A stretch of 64,000 nt of DNA from positions 1,054,001 through 1,118,000 of the forward strand of contig NZ_JAXAFK010000001.1 of NCBI RefSeq assembly GCF_033898505.1, read 5' to 3'. This DNA comes from Pectobacterium carotovorum. GTDB taxonomy: Bacteria; Pseudomonadota; Gammaproteobacteria; Enterobacterales; Enterobacteriaceae. The translations under genes and the position numbers were made by a program. The notes beneath the pieces are model-generated. The model made no database searches, was not told the origin of the DNA, and worked only from the letters and a program-made list of their open reading frames with translations. Within the stretch, counting starts at the first letter, position 1; each line of letters begins with the position of its first letter. This document shows, one piece after another, positions 54,161-64,000 of the stretch.

Positions 54161-54220
54161 TGTAGTTTGATTTCGCAGGATGCTGTTTGATTTCGTAGGA
54201 TATAGTTTGATTTCGCCGGG
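54161..54220. repeat. 20-bp tandem repeat, three units
   Basis: Units at 54161-54180, 54181-54200 and 54201-54220 share xxxxGTTTGATTTCGxxGGx with exactly 20-base spacing. It starts two bases after the dehydrogenase stop. Confidence 0.85.
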
Positions 54221-54608
54221 TATGAAGGAATATTGCCCGGCAGAGAAAATATGATATTCATCAATTTTAATTGATTACCAAAATTGAACGTTTCATCAGA
54301 TTAAATCTTTTGCCATCGATTATCTGCGTCAGGCACATTATATCCACGAAGGAATAAAAGATATCCTCAAGGGAATGAAAGTGCCGCACATCAGGCCTAA
54401 AGCGAAAACGTTATTCGTTGTGATTATTCTGATTCGCCTCTTTGTTGTATGAGGGAATATTTATTTCTTAATAATAACGTCAGTAAATAATAGAACGAAT
54501 GCCGTGCGACGTGTTGATGCAACAAGCCGATTCAATGAGGGAAGGGGGGACGGGCTGTATTGTGAATCCGCCCCGAGTTCGGATGAACGGGGCGGAAGTC
54601 AGTGCGAG
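54221..54608. other. Intergenic region downstream of the ABC permease
   Basis: About 390 bases with no gene; no periplasmic binding-protein gene or fragment is visible. Confidence 0.5.
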
Positions 54609-55604
54609 TCAGCGTTTCTGGATATACGTCATTGCCAGCGCGAGTGCCAGAACCAGACCTTTGATGATATCCATGGCGTAGTAAGGCACGGAGAGCATCA
54701 CCAGCCCATTCTGCAAGACGCCAAGAATAACAGCACCGAGCAGCGTACCCAGCGCGTTCGGCTTACCAGATCCCGCCAGTGAGAAACCGATGTAGGCAGC
54801 GGCAACGGCATCCATCAAATAGCCGCCTCCGGCATTAACCTGAGAAGAGCCGATGCGTGATGCCAGTAAAATGCCGCCCAGCGCCGCGAGCAATGAAGAA
54901 AACACATACGCCTGTACCCGATAACGCGCCGTGCGAATCCCTGCCAGCCGCGCAGCCTCAGGGTTGCCGCCGATGGCGTACATCCGGCGACCGTGTTTGG
55001 TGAGGGACAGGTACAGCTGTACCAGTACTGTTACCGCCAGCATGATGACAACAATGACCGGCACCTGACCCAGCGTGGCAAAGAACTCAGGAATGACGCC
55101 CTCCGCCATCTCGCCGCTGGGCAACACCATGTTCTGCGTAATAGAGCCGCCGTAGCTGTAGGTCATCGCGACGCCCTGAATGACGAACAGGCTGGCGAGC
55201 GTCGCCAGCATATCGGGAATCTTCAGCACGACGATGAGGAAGGCGTTGAATAGCCCGACCAGCGTACACAGCAGCAGCGTCAGAACGATCGCGCCTGTGG
55301 TGCCGAATCCGTACCAGACAAACAGTGAGATAACCAGCGCGTTAGCCAGCGAGGCCGTTGATCCTACGGAAAGGTCAAATCCGCCGACGGACAGTGAAAT
55401 CGAGACACCAATCGCAATCACCGTGACGATGGCGATAGAGCGCAGAATATTGATGATGTTATACGGATCGAGAAAGTTGTCCGATGCCAGCCCGAAGAGC
55501 GCAATCAGCGCGACAACCGTGATCAACATCCCCCACTTATAGAGAAACTCGAAAACGTGGTGACGGAAGGGGAGCGCCCCGTTAGATGAAAGTGGGTGAC
55601 TCAC
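54609..55604 (-). CDS. Sugar-type ABC transporter permease (RbsC family)
   Basis: A 331-residue permease with about 9 TM segments, of the RbsC/YtfT/XylH type: NIINILRSIAIVTVIAIGVSISLSVGGFDLSVGS, ATLASLFVIQGVAM and GTLLGAVILGVLQNGLVML. Its start overlaps the ATPase stop by four bases. No periplasmic binding protein gene adjoins the pair, so the substrate (pentose, autoinducer-2-like or other sugar) cannot be named. Confidence 0.88.
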   Translation of the reverse strand: MSHPLSSNGALPFRHHVFEFLYKWGMLITVVALIALFGLASDNFLDPYNIINILRSIAIVTVIAIGVSISLSVGGFDLSVGSTASLANALVISLFVWYGFGTTGAIVLTLLLCTLVGLFNAFLIVVLKIPDMLATLASLFVIQGVAMTYSYGGSITQNMVLPSGEMAEGVIPEFFATLGQVPVIVVIMLAVTVLVQLYLSLTKHGRRMYAIGGNPEAARLAGIRTARYRVQAYVFSSLLAALGGILLASRIGSSQVNAGGGYLMDAVAAAYIGFSLAGSGKPNALGTLLGAVILGVLQNGLVMLSVPYYAMDIIKGLVLALALAMTYIQKR

Positions 55605-57112
55605 GCGGGAGTTCCTCCAGTTGAATATAAAAGTAGGGTTTCTTCGTCAATCTCGGCGGCGTTCAGCTCTGCGACAATGCGGCCATCCCAGAGCACGCAG
55701 ATGCGATCGCAGAGTCCGACAAGTTCGGAAAACTCGCCCGAGGCATAAATAATGCCTTTTCCCTGACGGGCGAGGCCGTCAATCAGCGTGAACAAGTCCT
55801 GTTTGGCCTTGATATCAACGCCTTTGGTCGGTTCGTCAAAAATCAGAACTTGTGCTTCACTGCGTAGCCACTTGCCGATAGCCACTTTCTGCTGATTTCC
55901 ACCTGACAGGCGTGCCAGCTTTTGCATCGGACCGGTGGTGCGAACCGCAAGCTGCTCAACGATCCTTTTCGCCCAGCTCACTGCCTTACTGCGGCTGAAA
56001 ACACCCCAGCGGGAAAAACTGTCGGTGGCCGTGATGCTCAGATTCATGGTGACGGATTCATCAATAAAAATGCCTTCTTTACGCCGCTCTTCGGGAACCA
56101 GCGCCAGGCCCTGTTCGACGGATTGGTGTGGCGAATGCGGTCGCCAGGGTTTACCGCGATATTCACCTTGTGCGATTTGGCAGGGTTCCGCACCGAACAG
56201 CGCTTTACACAGCTCGGTTTTCCCCGCGCCAGCCAGCCCGGCAATGCCCAGAATTTCTCCTTTGCGCAGCGTAAGAGAAATATTGTGCAGCAGTGTTTCG
56301 TCGTGTAAACCGGTGACCTGAAGCAGCGTTTCTTCGGCAGGTGCCGTGCGGCGCGGTGGGAAAATATCATCAAGACGATGCCCCAGCATTCTCTCCACGA
56401 TCGCTTCGCCGCTAAGCCCTTGCATTGGGCCGCTGCTGACAAACTCGCCGTCACGCAGCACGGTCAACGTATCGCAGATTTCGCTCAGTTCATGAATACG
56501 GTGGGAAATAAACACGATCCCGATGCCATCTGCCTGTAAACGGCGCACTACCTGAAAGAGGCGCGCACTTTCAGCCTGATCCAGCGGGGCGGTGGGTTCA
56601 TCTAAAATCAGGAAACGACACTCGTGGGACAAGGCGCGGGCGAGCAGAATTTGCTGTTTCTCGGCCAGCGAACAGGTATCCAGCCGCTGGCGAACATTAA
56701 GGTGAACGCCAAGCTGATCGAGCAGCGCCTGCGCCTGACGATAGATCTGCGGCCAGCTCAGCAGATGCCCGTCCTGCGCCAGCGTATCCAGCATAATGTT
56801 TTCCGCCACGGACAGCGTGGGAACCAGCGCGACATCAACTTCCTGTTGCACCAGATGAATACCGTACCGCTTGGCATCACGCGGTGAATGAACATCGACC
56901 TGCTTGCCATTAATCAGTATGTCGCCCTGATAGTGATCGTAAGCGCCGGATAAGATCGTCATGAGCGTGGATTTACCCGCGCCGTTTGCGCCAGTCAGGG
57001 CATGAATCGAACCACCTTCCAGTGTGAAATTAACCTGCTTGAGGGCGTGGAAGCCAGAAAAGGAGATGGAAATGTTCTGCATTTCCAGTCGGCTTTGGGA
57101 GGTAGGAATCAT
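55601..57112 (-). CDS. Sugar-type ABC transporter double ATPase (RbsA family)
   Basis: A 503-residue ATPase with two domains: Walker A GANGAGKS in the first and GLAGAGKT in the second; signature LARLSGGNQQKVAIGKWL; Walker B LLDEPTAPLDQ-type (LILDEPTAPLDQ) and LIFDEPTKGVD. This arrangement is typical of CUT2 transporters. It is the first gene of a two-gene operon with the permease and is divergent from the hcxA-type dehydrogenase, which may act on the imported compound. Confidence 0.9.
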   Translation of the reverse strand: MIPTSQSRLEMQNISISFSGFHALKQVNFTLEGGSIHALTGANGAGKSTLMTILSGAYDHYQGDILINGKQVDVHSPRDAKRYGIHLVQQEVDVALVPTLSVAENIMLDTLAQDGHLLSWPQIYRQAQALLDQLGVHLNVRQRLDTCSLAEKQQILLARALSHECRFLILDEPTAPLDQAESARLFQVVRRLQADGIGIVFISHRIHELSEICDTLTVLRDGEFVSSGPMQGLSGEAIVERMLGHRLDDIFPPRRTAPAEETLLQVTGLHDETLLHNISLTLRKGEILGIAGLAGAGKTELCKALFGAEPCQIAQGEYRGKPWRPHSPHQSVEQGLALVPEERRKEGIFIDESVTMNLSITATDSFSRWGVFSRSKAVSWAKRIVEQLAVRTTGPMQKLARLSGGNQQKVAIGKWLRSEAQVLIFDEPTKGVDIKAKQDLFTLIDGLARQGKGIIYASGEFSELVGLCDRICVLWDGRIVAELNAAEIDEETLLLYSTGGTPA

Positions 57113-57378
57113 GGTCGGTAACGCTCTTGGCGGTCAGGGTCATGAAATAACGGAAAAGAAAGGTAGCACATATCTCAGAGAATTTAATACAGCTTCAAGT
57201 GTTTGAGATTGGTTGGCTATGAACGAAAAAGCATAAATTAAGTAAAAAAGTTCTTAAGCTGGCGCAGGCAAGTGAATAAGATGGAATTATCAATAGGGTA
57301 GCGCAGCAGATTCATCTATCAGGCAAACATAAAATAAGAGCCACGCTCAAGGTAAGGCGCGGCGAGGAAGATTCAAAC

Positions 57379-58467
57379 ATGCACACAACGACAGTCCGCG
57401 TACAGGTTGGCCCCGCCAACTATTTTTCTTTCTCTGGCGCTATCGATAAGCTGCTGGAGTTTTATCCGCCAGAGGTGCTGAAAAACGCACTGTGGATCTA
57501 CGGGGAGCGGGCGATTGCGGCAACTCGGCCGTATTTGCCAGCCGAATTCGATGCGCCTTCAGCCCGACGCGTTCAGTTTGGGGCGCATTGCAGTGAGGGA
57601 GAAGTCGCAAAGCTGGTAGCACAGGCGGGTGATGACTGTCAGGTTGTGATTGGCGTTGGTGGCGGGGCGGTGCTGGATACGGCGAAGGTTGCCGCGCGTC
57701 ACATTGGCGTGCCGCTGGTGGCTATTCCGACTATTGCAGCGACCTGCGCAGCCTGGACGCCGCTGTCCGTATGGTATAACGATGCCGGACAGGCGCTGCG
57801 CTTCGAGATTTTCACTGATGCTAACCATCTGGTGCTGGTGGAACCGCGGATTCTGCTGGCAGCGCCGGTGGAATACCTGCTGGCTGGCGTCGGTGATACG
57901 CTGGCGAAGTGGTATGAAGCCGTTGTGCTTAGTCCTCAGCCAGAAACGCTGCCGCTTTCTGTTCGGCTGGGGCTACAGGCCGCGCTGGATATCCGCAATG
58001 TGTTGCTGCAACAAAGTGCGGCGGCGCTGGAAGCGGTCAAACGTGGCGAACTGACGCAGGATTTTCTGGATGTCGTCGATGCGATCATTGCCGGAGGCGG
58101 CATGGTTGGCGGGTTGGGTGAGCGTTACACCCGTGTGGCCGCGGCGCATGCGGTTCATAACGGTTTGACGGTGTTGCCGCAAACGGAACGTTTCCTGCAC
58201 GGCACTAAAGTGGCCTATGGCATTCTGGTGCAGAGTGCCTTGCTGGGGGATCGTGAAACGCTGCGCCAACTGAAAGCGGCGTTTAAGGCATTTGGTTTGC
58301 CGACCTCGTTGGCCGCACTGGATGTGGATATTCACGATCGCGCATCGCTTCAGGCCGTTATTGCCCGTACCTTGCAGGAAGGGGAATCCATTCATTATCT
58401 GCCGTTGACGCTTAATGAAGAGGTTCTGCTGGCGGCCTTTAATACTGTTGAGTCTGGCGAAGAATAA
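57379..58467 (+). CDS. hcxA: Hydroxycarboxylate dehydrogenase HcxA (YbdH), iron/zinc ADH family
   Basis: A 362-residue dehydrogenase of the glycerol-dehydrogenase branch, same length as E. coli YbdH/HcxA: RVQVGPANYFSFSGA, VVIGVGGGAVLDTAK (NAD-binding), PTIAATCAAWTPLSVWYNDAGQAL, GVGDTLAKWYEAVVL (Asp ligand), AAAHAVHNGLTVL and FLHGTKVAYGILVQ (His ligands). E. coli HcxA reduces 2-oxo acids such as 2-oxobutyrate. GAGGAAG precedes ATG 57379. It is divergent from the ABC transporter genes. Confidence 0.93.
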   Translation: MHTTTVRVQVGPANYFSFSGAIDKLLEFYPPEVLKNALWIYGERAIAATRPYLPAEFDAPSARRVQFGAHCSEGEVAKLVAQAGDDCQVVIGVGGGAVLDTAKVAARHIGVPLVAIPTIAATCAAWTPLSVWYNDAGQALRFEIFTDANHLVLVEPRILLAAPVEYLLAGVGDTLAKWYEAVVLSPQPETLPLSVRLGLQAALDIRNVLLQQSAAALEAVKRGELTQDFLDVVDAIIAGGGMVGGLGERYTRVAAAHAVHNGLTVLPQTERFLHGTKVAYGILVQSALLGDRETLRQLKAAFKAFGLPTSLAALDVDIHDRASLQAVIARTLQEGESIHYLPLTLNEEVLLAAFNTVESGEE

Positions 58468-58485
58468 ATCTGTGGGAAGAGAAGA

Positions 58486-58505
58486 GGCGGAGAGGGATCT
58501 CCGCC
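58486..58505. terminator. Hairpin between hcxA and the KTSC gene
   Basis: GGCGGAGA (58486-58493) pairs with TCTCCGCC (58498-58505) between two convergent genes. Confidence 0.6.
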
Positions 58506-58513
58506 CTTAAAGG

Positions 58514-58726
58514 CTACTGTGTTTTCTCGTAGGGGAATGAATTTTTGATGTAGCTGGCGTAGTAGCGGTATTTCGTCTTGCTTGCCATCAACTCTTCATA
58601 AATCATGCGCGCGACGCCGCTATAGAGATAAATGCTCCCATTCAGCAGTTCGACTTCCAACTGACTTTTTTCTGCATCGTATCCGACTGAAAACAACTCT
58701 GTTGATGAAACTCGTTTTCTCTGCAA
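58514..58726 (-). CDS. KTSC-domain protein
   Basis: A 70-residue protein that is almost all one KTSC domain: RVSSTELFSVGYDAEKSQLEVEL, GSIYLYSGVARMIYEELMASKTK and YYASYIKNSFPYEK. The family is small and of unknown function, sometimes fused to lysyl-tRNA synthetase-like or RNA-binding proteins. It is transcribed alone. Confidence 0.85.
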   Translation of the reverse strand: MQRKRVSSTELFSVGYDAEKSQLEVELLNGSIYLYSGVARMIYEELMASKTKYRYYASYIKNSFPYEKTQ

Positions 58727-58946
58727 AATTAATCACTCCCAACGTATCAATGCCGCATCCTGACGGTATACCACCCTCTTTCGAGCTCTCAGAAATAGTG
58801 TTATAGCTCGAAATATATCGGGGGTAAACAACAGCATATCGTTATTAGATCATGAATAATCAGTAAACGCTCACAGAATTCTTTCTCTGTCGCTCCTCGA
58901 CTGGTTTGTTATTTATCACCGATGAGGAGGTGCTCTGATTACCCCG

Positions 58947-59591
58947 TTAATCCTGAGCGATCGCCCGTTGAAACGCTGGCTGGCTTTCTACCCGTTCAAT
59001 GTATTGCTGGATATGCGGATAACGGCTGAAATCCAGACGCGTTTTCGCCAACACCAGCGGGACGGCCATTTGTATATCGGCACCGCTGAGCGACTCTCCC
59101 GCAAACCACTCTTGTGTACTCAAATGTTGTTCGATGAACTGCAACTGCGTCGTCAGCCGCGGCAGAATAAAAGCCTGCTCAATACTGTGCACAATTTTTC
59201 GCGCCACGGGGCGGACGAAGAATGGCATCGGCGCAGATTCTGTTTTCGCCAACACTAGACGCATCACCAGCAGCGGCATGAGGGAACCTTCGGCAAAATG
59301 CAGCCAGAAGCGATAATCCAGCAGGGCTTGCCCGCTCTGTGGACGGAGCCTGCCGTTGCCGTAAGTTTCAATCAGGTATTCCACAATGGCTCCGGATTCG
59401 GCAATCGTCAGTTCGCCATCGGTAATCACCGGCGATTTCCCTAGCGGGTGGATTTGTTTGAGTGACGCCGGGGCGCTAAACGTTTTTGGGTCACGGGCGT
59501 AGCGAATGATTTCATAGTCAACGCCCAGTTCTTCCAGTAGCCAGGTCGCGCGGGTTGAACGGGATTTTTCGAGGTGATGAACGTGTATCAT
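58947..59591 (-). CDS. Glutathione S-transferase family protein
   Basis: A 214-residue GST. The thioredoxin-like N-terminal domain (MIHVHHLEKSRSTRATWLLEELG ... GKSPVITDGELTIAESGAIVEYL) contains the glutathione-binding ESGAI motif; the helical C-terminal domain follows (GADIQMAVPLVLAK). ATG 59591 has AAGGAAA upstream. It is the third gene of a GST-fghA-frmA neighbourhood but is in its own transcript after a strong terminator. Substrate unknown. Confidence 0.88.
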   Translation of the reverse strand: MIHVHHLEKSRSTRATWLLEELGVDYEIIRYARDPKTFSAPASLKQIHPLGKSPVITDGELTIAESGAIVEYLIETYGNGRLRPQSGQALLDYRFWLHFAEGSLMPLLVMRLVLAKTESAPMPFFVRPVARKIVHSIEQAFILPRLTTQLQFIEQHLSTQEWFAGESLSGADIQMAVPLVLAKTRLDFSRYPHIQQYIERVESQPAFQRAIAQD

Positions 59592-59681
59592 CAAGATTTC
59601 CTTTTTGTTTGTCTTGGTTCCGTTATTCAGCACGGTGCAGGTGTGTGATTGTTTTACTGAGATTTGCTGTAACAGGGAAGT

Positions 59682-59714
59682 GAAAATAGCACTCGGGAGA
59701 CATCTCCCGAGTGC
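59682..59714 (-). terminator. Terminator of the frmA-yeiG unit
   Basis: GCACTCGGGAGA (59689-59700) pairs with TCTCCCGAGTGC (59703-59714), followed on the minus strand by TATTTT. The stem is 12 bp. Confidence 0.85.
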
Positions 59715-59772
59715 GGTTATCAGCTAGATGAGCATAGCCCATTATTCGTATCGCGATTATGCAGACAACTAT

Positions 59773-60615
59773 TTATGCGTACAAATAGTGGGCGTGGAAG
59801 CGCAGGTGATCTTCGATGAAGCTAGCAATGAAGAAATAGCTGTGGTCATAGCCAGACTGTGTCCGCAGCGTCAGCGGCCAGTCATACTGGCTTGCCAGCG
59901 CTTCCAGTTTCGCCGGTTGCAACTGGTCGGGGAGGAATTGATCGCAGTCTCCCTGATCGACCAGCATAGGCAGCTTCTTCTGGCTATTCGCCAGCAAATG
60001 GCAGCTGTCATACTGCAACCACTGTGTTTCATCCTCACCGAGGTAGGCGGTGAGCGCTTTGCGCCCCCACGGAACCTGGCTTGGGTTAACGATCGGCGCG
60101 AACGCCGACGCAGACAGGAATTTCTCCGGATTGCGCAGTGCCAGCATCAGCGCACCGTGCCCACCCATCGAATGTCCGCTGATGGACTGACGGTCGTTCA
60201 CGTTAAAATGCTGCTGAATCAGTGCCGGCAGTTCGCTGCTGATGTAGTCATACATCCGGTAGTGTGCTGACCAGGGCGCCTGCGTGGCATTCACGTAGAA
60301 CCCTGCACCCTGACCCAAATCGTACCCGGCATCGTCCGCTACGCCATCGCCGCGCGGGCTGGTGTCCGGCATAACCAGCACCAGACCCAGTTCGGAGGCA
60401 ACGCGCTGCGCGCCAGCTTTCGTCGTGAAATTTTCGTCGTTGCAGGTTAACCCTGACAGCCAGTAAAGCACGGGCGGCGGCGTGTCATCCTGCGTTGGTG
60501 GCAGATAGATGCTGAACGTCATCGCGGTGTTCAGCGTTTCTGACACATGACGGTAGCGCTGTTGCCAGCCGCCAAACATACGGTGTTCTTCCAGCAGTTC
60601 CAGTGATGAAGTCAT
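59773..60615 (-). CDS. yeiG: S-formylglutathione hydrolase
   Basis: A 280-residue esterase D-type alpha/beta hydrolase. Nucleophile Ser149 in [11 protein letters not shown]; Asp and His in DQGDCDQFL and GYDHSYFFI. It is closest to E. coli YeiG ([39 protein letters not shown]). It hydrolyses S-formylglutathione to formate and glutathione, the second step of formaldehyde detoxification after FrmA. It follows frmA by 41 bases on the same strand. Confidence 0.95.
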   Translation of the reverse strand: MTSSLELLEEHRMFGGWQQRYRHVSETLNTAMTFSIYLPPTQDDTPPPVLYWLSGLTCNDENFTTKAGAQRVASELGLVLVMPDTSPRGDGVADDAGYDLGQGAGFYVNATQAPWSAHYRMYDYISSELPALIQQHFNVNDRQSISGHSMGGHGALMLALRNPEKFLSASAFAPIVNPSQVPWGRKALTAYLGEDETQWLQYDSCHLLANSQKKLPMLVDQGDCDQFLPDQLQPAKLEALASQYDWPLTLRTQSGYDHSYFFIASFIEDHLRFHAHYLYA

Positions 60616-60656
60616 CGCTGTACAGCCTCCTTTTTCTGTTCCTGACGGTGGTGCAA

Positions 60657-61841
<1,185 letters not shown>

Positions 61842-61891
61842 TCACTGTATCGTCCTCTCTTGAAAAGGGTCGTTCATGGAAAATAATGGGT

Positions 61892-62782
61892 TCATTCCGA
61901 CTGAGCGGATGGTTCAATCATGCTGCTCTGTTCAATAATGAGCTTTTTAAGCGCCTCGACATTCGGGCCGAAGGCATCGCGTCGCCAGACGAGCCAGGTG
62001 GACGCGGCGGCGATATCGGGCGGTAATTCATGTATCTGAACGCGCGCGCCAGCGGGCAGCGATTCAAGAACGGCATAGGGGAGCATGGCGAGCCCGGCAC
62101 CGCTGGCTACACAGGCAAGCATGGCATGGTATGAGTGAATTTCCATGATAGTGCCGGGCACCACGCCATCCTGCCGGAACCAGTTCTCAAGGCGTTTTCG
62201 ATAGGAACAGCTGGGGCGGAAAGCAAACAGCGTATCGTGGCTGGCATCCCGCGCATGGCTAATCGGCGCGTGCGTCGTGTCGGATATCAGCACGAGTCGT
62301 TCCGTAAAGCATGAACAGCCATTCAGCTCATCGTAGACGACGGGGCCATCGACTAACGCGGCGGCTAGCGTTCCTGCCCGCACGCGTTCAATGATTTCCC
62401 CTGATGTACCGGTATTCAGAGACAGCGACACGTTGGGGTAACGCTGGTGGAAAGCCGCTAATAGCGTGGGCAAACGGGTTGCCGCCGTGCTTTCCATCGA
62501 ACCTAGCGCGAAATTACCTGCGGGTTCACCCGTGCGCGTCATGCTGATCGCTTCTTCGCTAAGCGCCAGAATGCGCTGCGCATAACACAAGAAATTGTGC
62601 CCAATCGGGGACAGGCGCAGGCGCTGTTTCTCTCGGATGAACAGATCGGTACCCAATTCCTGTTCCAGCTGGCGTAACCGCGTGGTCAGATTTGAGGGCA
62701 CCCGATGAAGCTGTTCCGCGGCGCGTGCGACGGAGCCCGTTTCGGCAACGAGACAGAACATGCGGAGCTGGGTCAAATCCAT
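61892..62782 (-). CDS. LysR-family regulator, PtrR (YneJ)-like
   Basis: A 296-residue LysR-type regulator. Winged helix MDLTQLRMFCLVAETGSVARAAEQLHRVPSNLTTRLRQLE and effector domain with FRPSCSYRKRLENWF and SYHAMLACVASGAGLAMLP. These blocks match E. coli PtrR (YneJ), a regulator of putrescine use. It lies upstream of frmA on the same strand, 113 bases away. Control of frmA is possible but the family usually regulates divergent genes. Confidence 0.88.
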   Translation of the reverse strand: MDLTQLRMFCLVAETGSVARAAEQLHRVPSNLTTRLRQLEQELGTDLFIREKQRLRLSPIGHNFLCYAQRILALSEEAISMTRTGEPAGNFALGSMESTAATRLPTLLAAFHQRYPNVSLSLNTGTSGEIIERVRAGTLAAALVDGPVVYDELNGCSCFTERLVLISDTTHAPISHARDASHDTLFAFRPSCSYRKRLENWFRQDGVVPGTIMEIHSYHAMLACVASGAGLAMLPYAVLESLPAGARVQIHELPPDIAAASTWLVWRRDAFGPNVEALKKLIIEQSSMIEPSAQSE

Positions 62783-63247
62783 ATCTTTCTCTTTTCGTAA
62801 TGAACTGGTGTTTGATTATTCATTTTTTGTGAAGTTTAGCGACAAGCTGCGCATTTCGCAACTGGCTTACGCCACTCGGATGTAAATGCAACGTAAACTC
62901 AGCGGCATGCAACCTTGCCTGAATGATGAAAATGACGGGCGTAATTATCATCAGGATTAATATTTGGGCTTAGAAAGCGATAAAACGATCGCGGCCTGAA
63001 TTAATAGCACCGCAATCAACTTTATAACTAATAGGGACATATTTTTCTGCGGATGAGACCAGAATGGAAAATAAGAATAATCCCAGAAAAATAAAACTGT
63101 ATTTTACCCTGACGCAATAGTGAAGGAGGGGAAATAAATAGATAATTAAAATAAATAGTTAAATGTGTAGATAAATTGTTGTAGCGAAGCAATAGTCAAA
63201 AACTATCGCAATTCTTAATTTTGATCGCATTTGTTGATGCAAAAGCG
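62783..63247. other. Intergenic region left of the chemoreceptor gene
   Basis: About 465 AT-rich bases without a supportable gene. Confidence 0.5.
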
Positions 63248-63274
63248 TAAAGTGCCTGCCCAAAGTGCCGATAA
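63248..63274 (+). promoter_or_regulatory. Sigma-28 (FliA) promoter of the chemoreceptor gene
   Basis: TAAAGTGC (63248-63255), then 11 bases, then GCCGATAA (63267-63274): the -10 is exact and the -35 matches six of eight. The spacing is ideal. It lies 200 bases before the coding start. Confidence 0.88.
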
Positions 63275-63474
63275 TGTTAATGTATGGTAGGAATATCTTA
63301 TCGTTATTGTAAGGAAGTGTATCTTTTTGTCATTAAAGGAAAATAACTCTAACTAATGAGAGCCTCTGCTCTTCATTAAATGACGTAACACCAGGCGTAT
63401 TTCCAATTAAAAATGTGCAGCCATGTTGCAGAAAGCGCAGAGGAAAGTCGCCAGATAATTTATAGGAGTCTTCT

Positions 63475-64000
63475 GTGAATTTTTTAAAAAATATCACCAT
63501 CAGGGCAATGCTTTTAACAATATTGGGTCTGTTTCTGGTTGTATGGGGCGGCGCGTCTTTCTTTACCACCACCTCATTAAGCAGCATGACCAAACTATTG
63601 GAATCCGGCGAAACTCAACGTAAAAACGTAGAGATGCTGGTGAAAGGCAATGACCAGTATTTTCGTACGGTTACTCGCTTGTTACGCTCGATGGATTTCC
63701 AGCAAACGGGTGAAACGGCGGAAGCAGAAAAAGTATTTACGTCAGCAACCACCGCGTTTAAAAACACGTCAGATCAACTGGCTGCGTTTAAAGCCGTTGA
63801 GCACGTCGGCGTTGATAAAGAAACCGCGGACAATATGATCGCCGCGTGGACCCAGATATTGGATAACGGGTTGACGCCGATGTTGAACGCTGCGCGTGAG
63901 AATCGTCAGGAGGAGTTCCGTCAGCTTTTCCGTAAAACCTACCCGCCGTTGAGCGTGGCATTCGGTGCCAATATGGAGAAATACCAGACGGCGATTCTTT
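63475..64000 (+). CDS. Methyl-accepting chemotaxis protein, N-terminal part (3' end outside window)
   Basis: The first 175 codons of a chemoreceptor. It starts at GTG 63475 with AGGAG at 63464-63468. Residues about 11-33 are a membrane segment (AMLLTILGLFLVVWGGASFF), followed by the periplasmic four-helix sensor (SSMTKLLESGETQRKNVEMLVKGN ... NRQEEFRQLF) of the Tar/Tsr type. The second TM, HAMP and signalling domains lie beyond the window. The ligand is unknown. Confidence 0.88.
   Translation, partial: MNFLKNITIRAMLLTILGLFLVVWGGASFFTTTSLSSMTKLLESGETQRKNVEMLVKGNDQYFRTVTRLLRSMDFQQTGETAEAEKVFTSATTAFKNTSDQLAAFKAVEHVGVDKETADNMIAAWTQILDNGLTPMLNAARENRQEEFRQLFRKTYPPLSVAFGANMEKYQTAIL

Overview
The window looks like chromosome of an enterobacterium, most likely Pectobacterium or a close relative. 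This is inferred from protein similarity and from a conserved gene order (proL-yejMLK-rplY-radD-rsuA-bcr-yejG-yejFEBA-mepS-lpxT-yeiR-yeiP-yeiW-setB-fruBKA-nfo-yeiH/yeiE-lysP) that matches the E. coli yej/yei region with local changes. No database search was run, so the species is not fixed.

Layout. 1-6.5 kb: the 3' end of ompX, a CynX-type MFS transporter, a YeeO-type MATE exporter, a YgaP-type membrane rhodanese, a small cupin, an SbmC/GyrI-like protein and a secreted protein whose 3' end runs into an 8-bp tandem repeat. 6.9-7.4 kb: a decayed integrase fragment with its own end repeat, left from an older insertion. 7.4-20.3 kb: a P4-like integrative element at the 3' end of tRNA-Pro(GGG). 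It carries an integrase, an unknown gene behind a near-consensus LexA box, AlpA, an Ash/Icd-like leader region, a P4 alpha-type primase-helicase and an iteron origin bounded by a 28-bp perfect inverted repeat. Its AT-rich cargo is a DUF3427-like/HNH nuclease, a one-TM protein, a large PD-(D/E)xK-like protein ending in a SEC-C zinc motif, a RHH/ParE toxin-antitoxin pair and two unknown genes. No capsid or capsid-remodelling gene is visible.

20.3-50.3 kb: core genes for envelope control (yejM, mepS, lpxT), ribosome and translation (rplY, rsuA, yeiP), DNA repair (radD, nfo), peptide uptake (yejABEF), fructose uptake and phosphorylation (fruBKA with Cra operators), sugar efflux (setB) and lysine uptake (lysP). 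50.5-64 kb: a TonB-dependent receptor behind a Fur-like box, a D-2-hydroxyacid dehydrogenase, a sugar-type ABC permease/ATPase pair without a binding protein, an HcxA-type dehydrogenase, a KTSC protein, a glutathione transferase, the glutathione-dependent formaldehyde pathway (frmA-yeiG) with a LysR gene upstream, and the start of a chemoreceptor gene behind a textbook sigma-28 promoter.

The most unusual part is the tRNA-Pro element. It shows tandem insertion, matching octamer arrays at both ends, a highly symmetrical origin, probable SOS control of one gene, and a cargo block that looks like phage defence. The defence role is inferred from domains and position, not shown.
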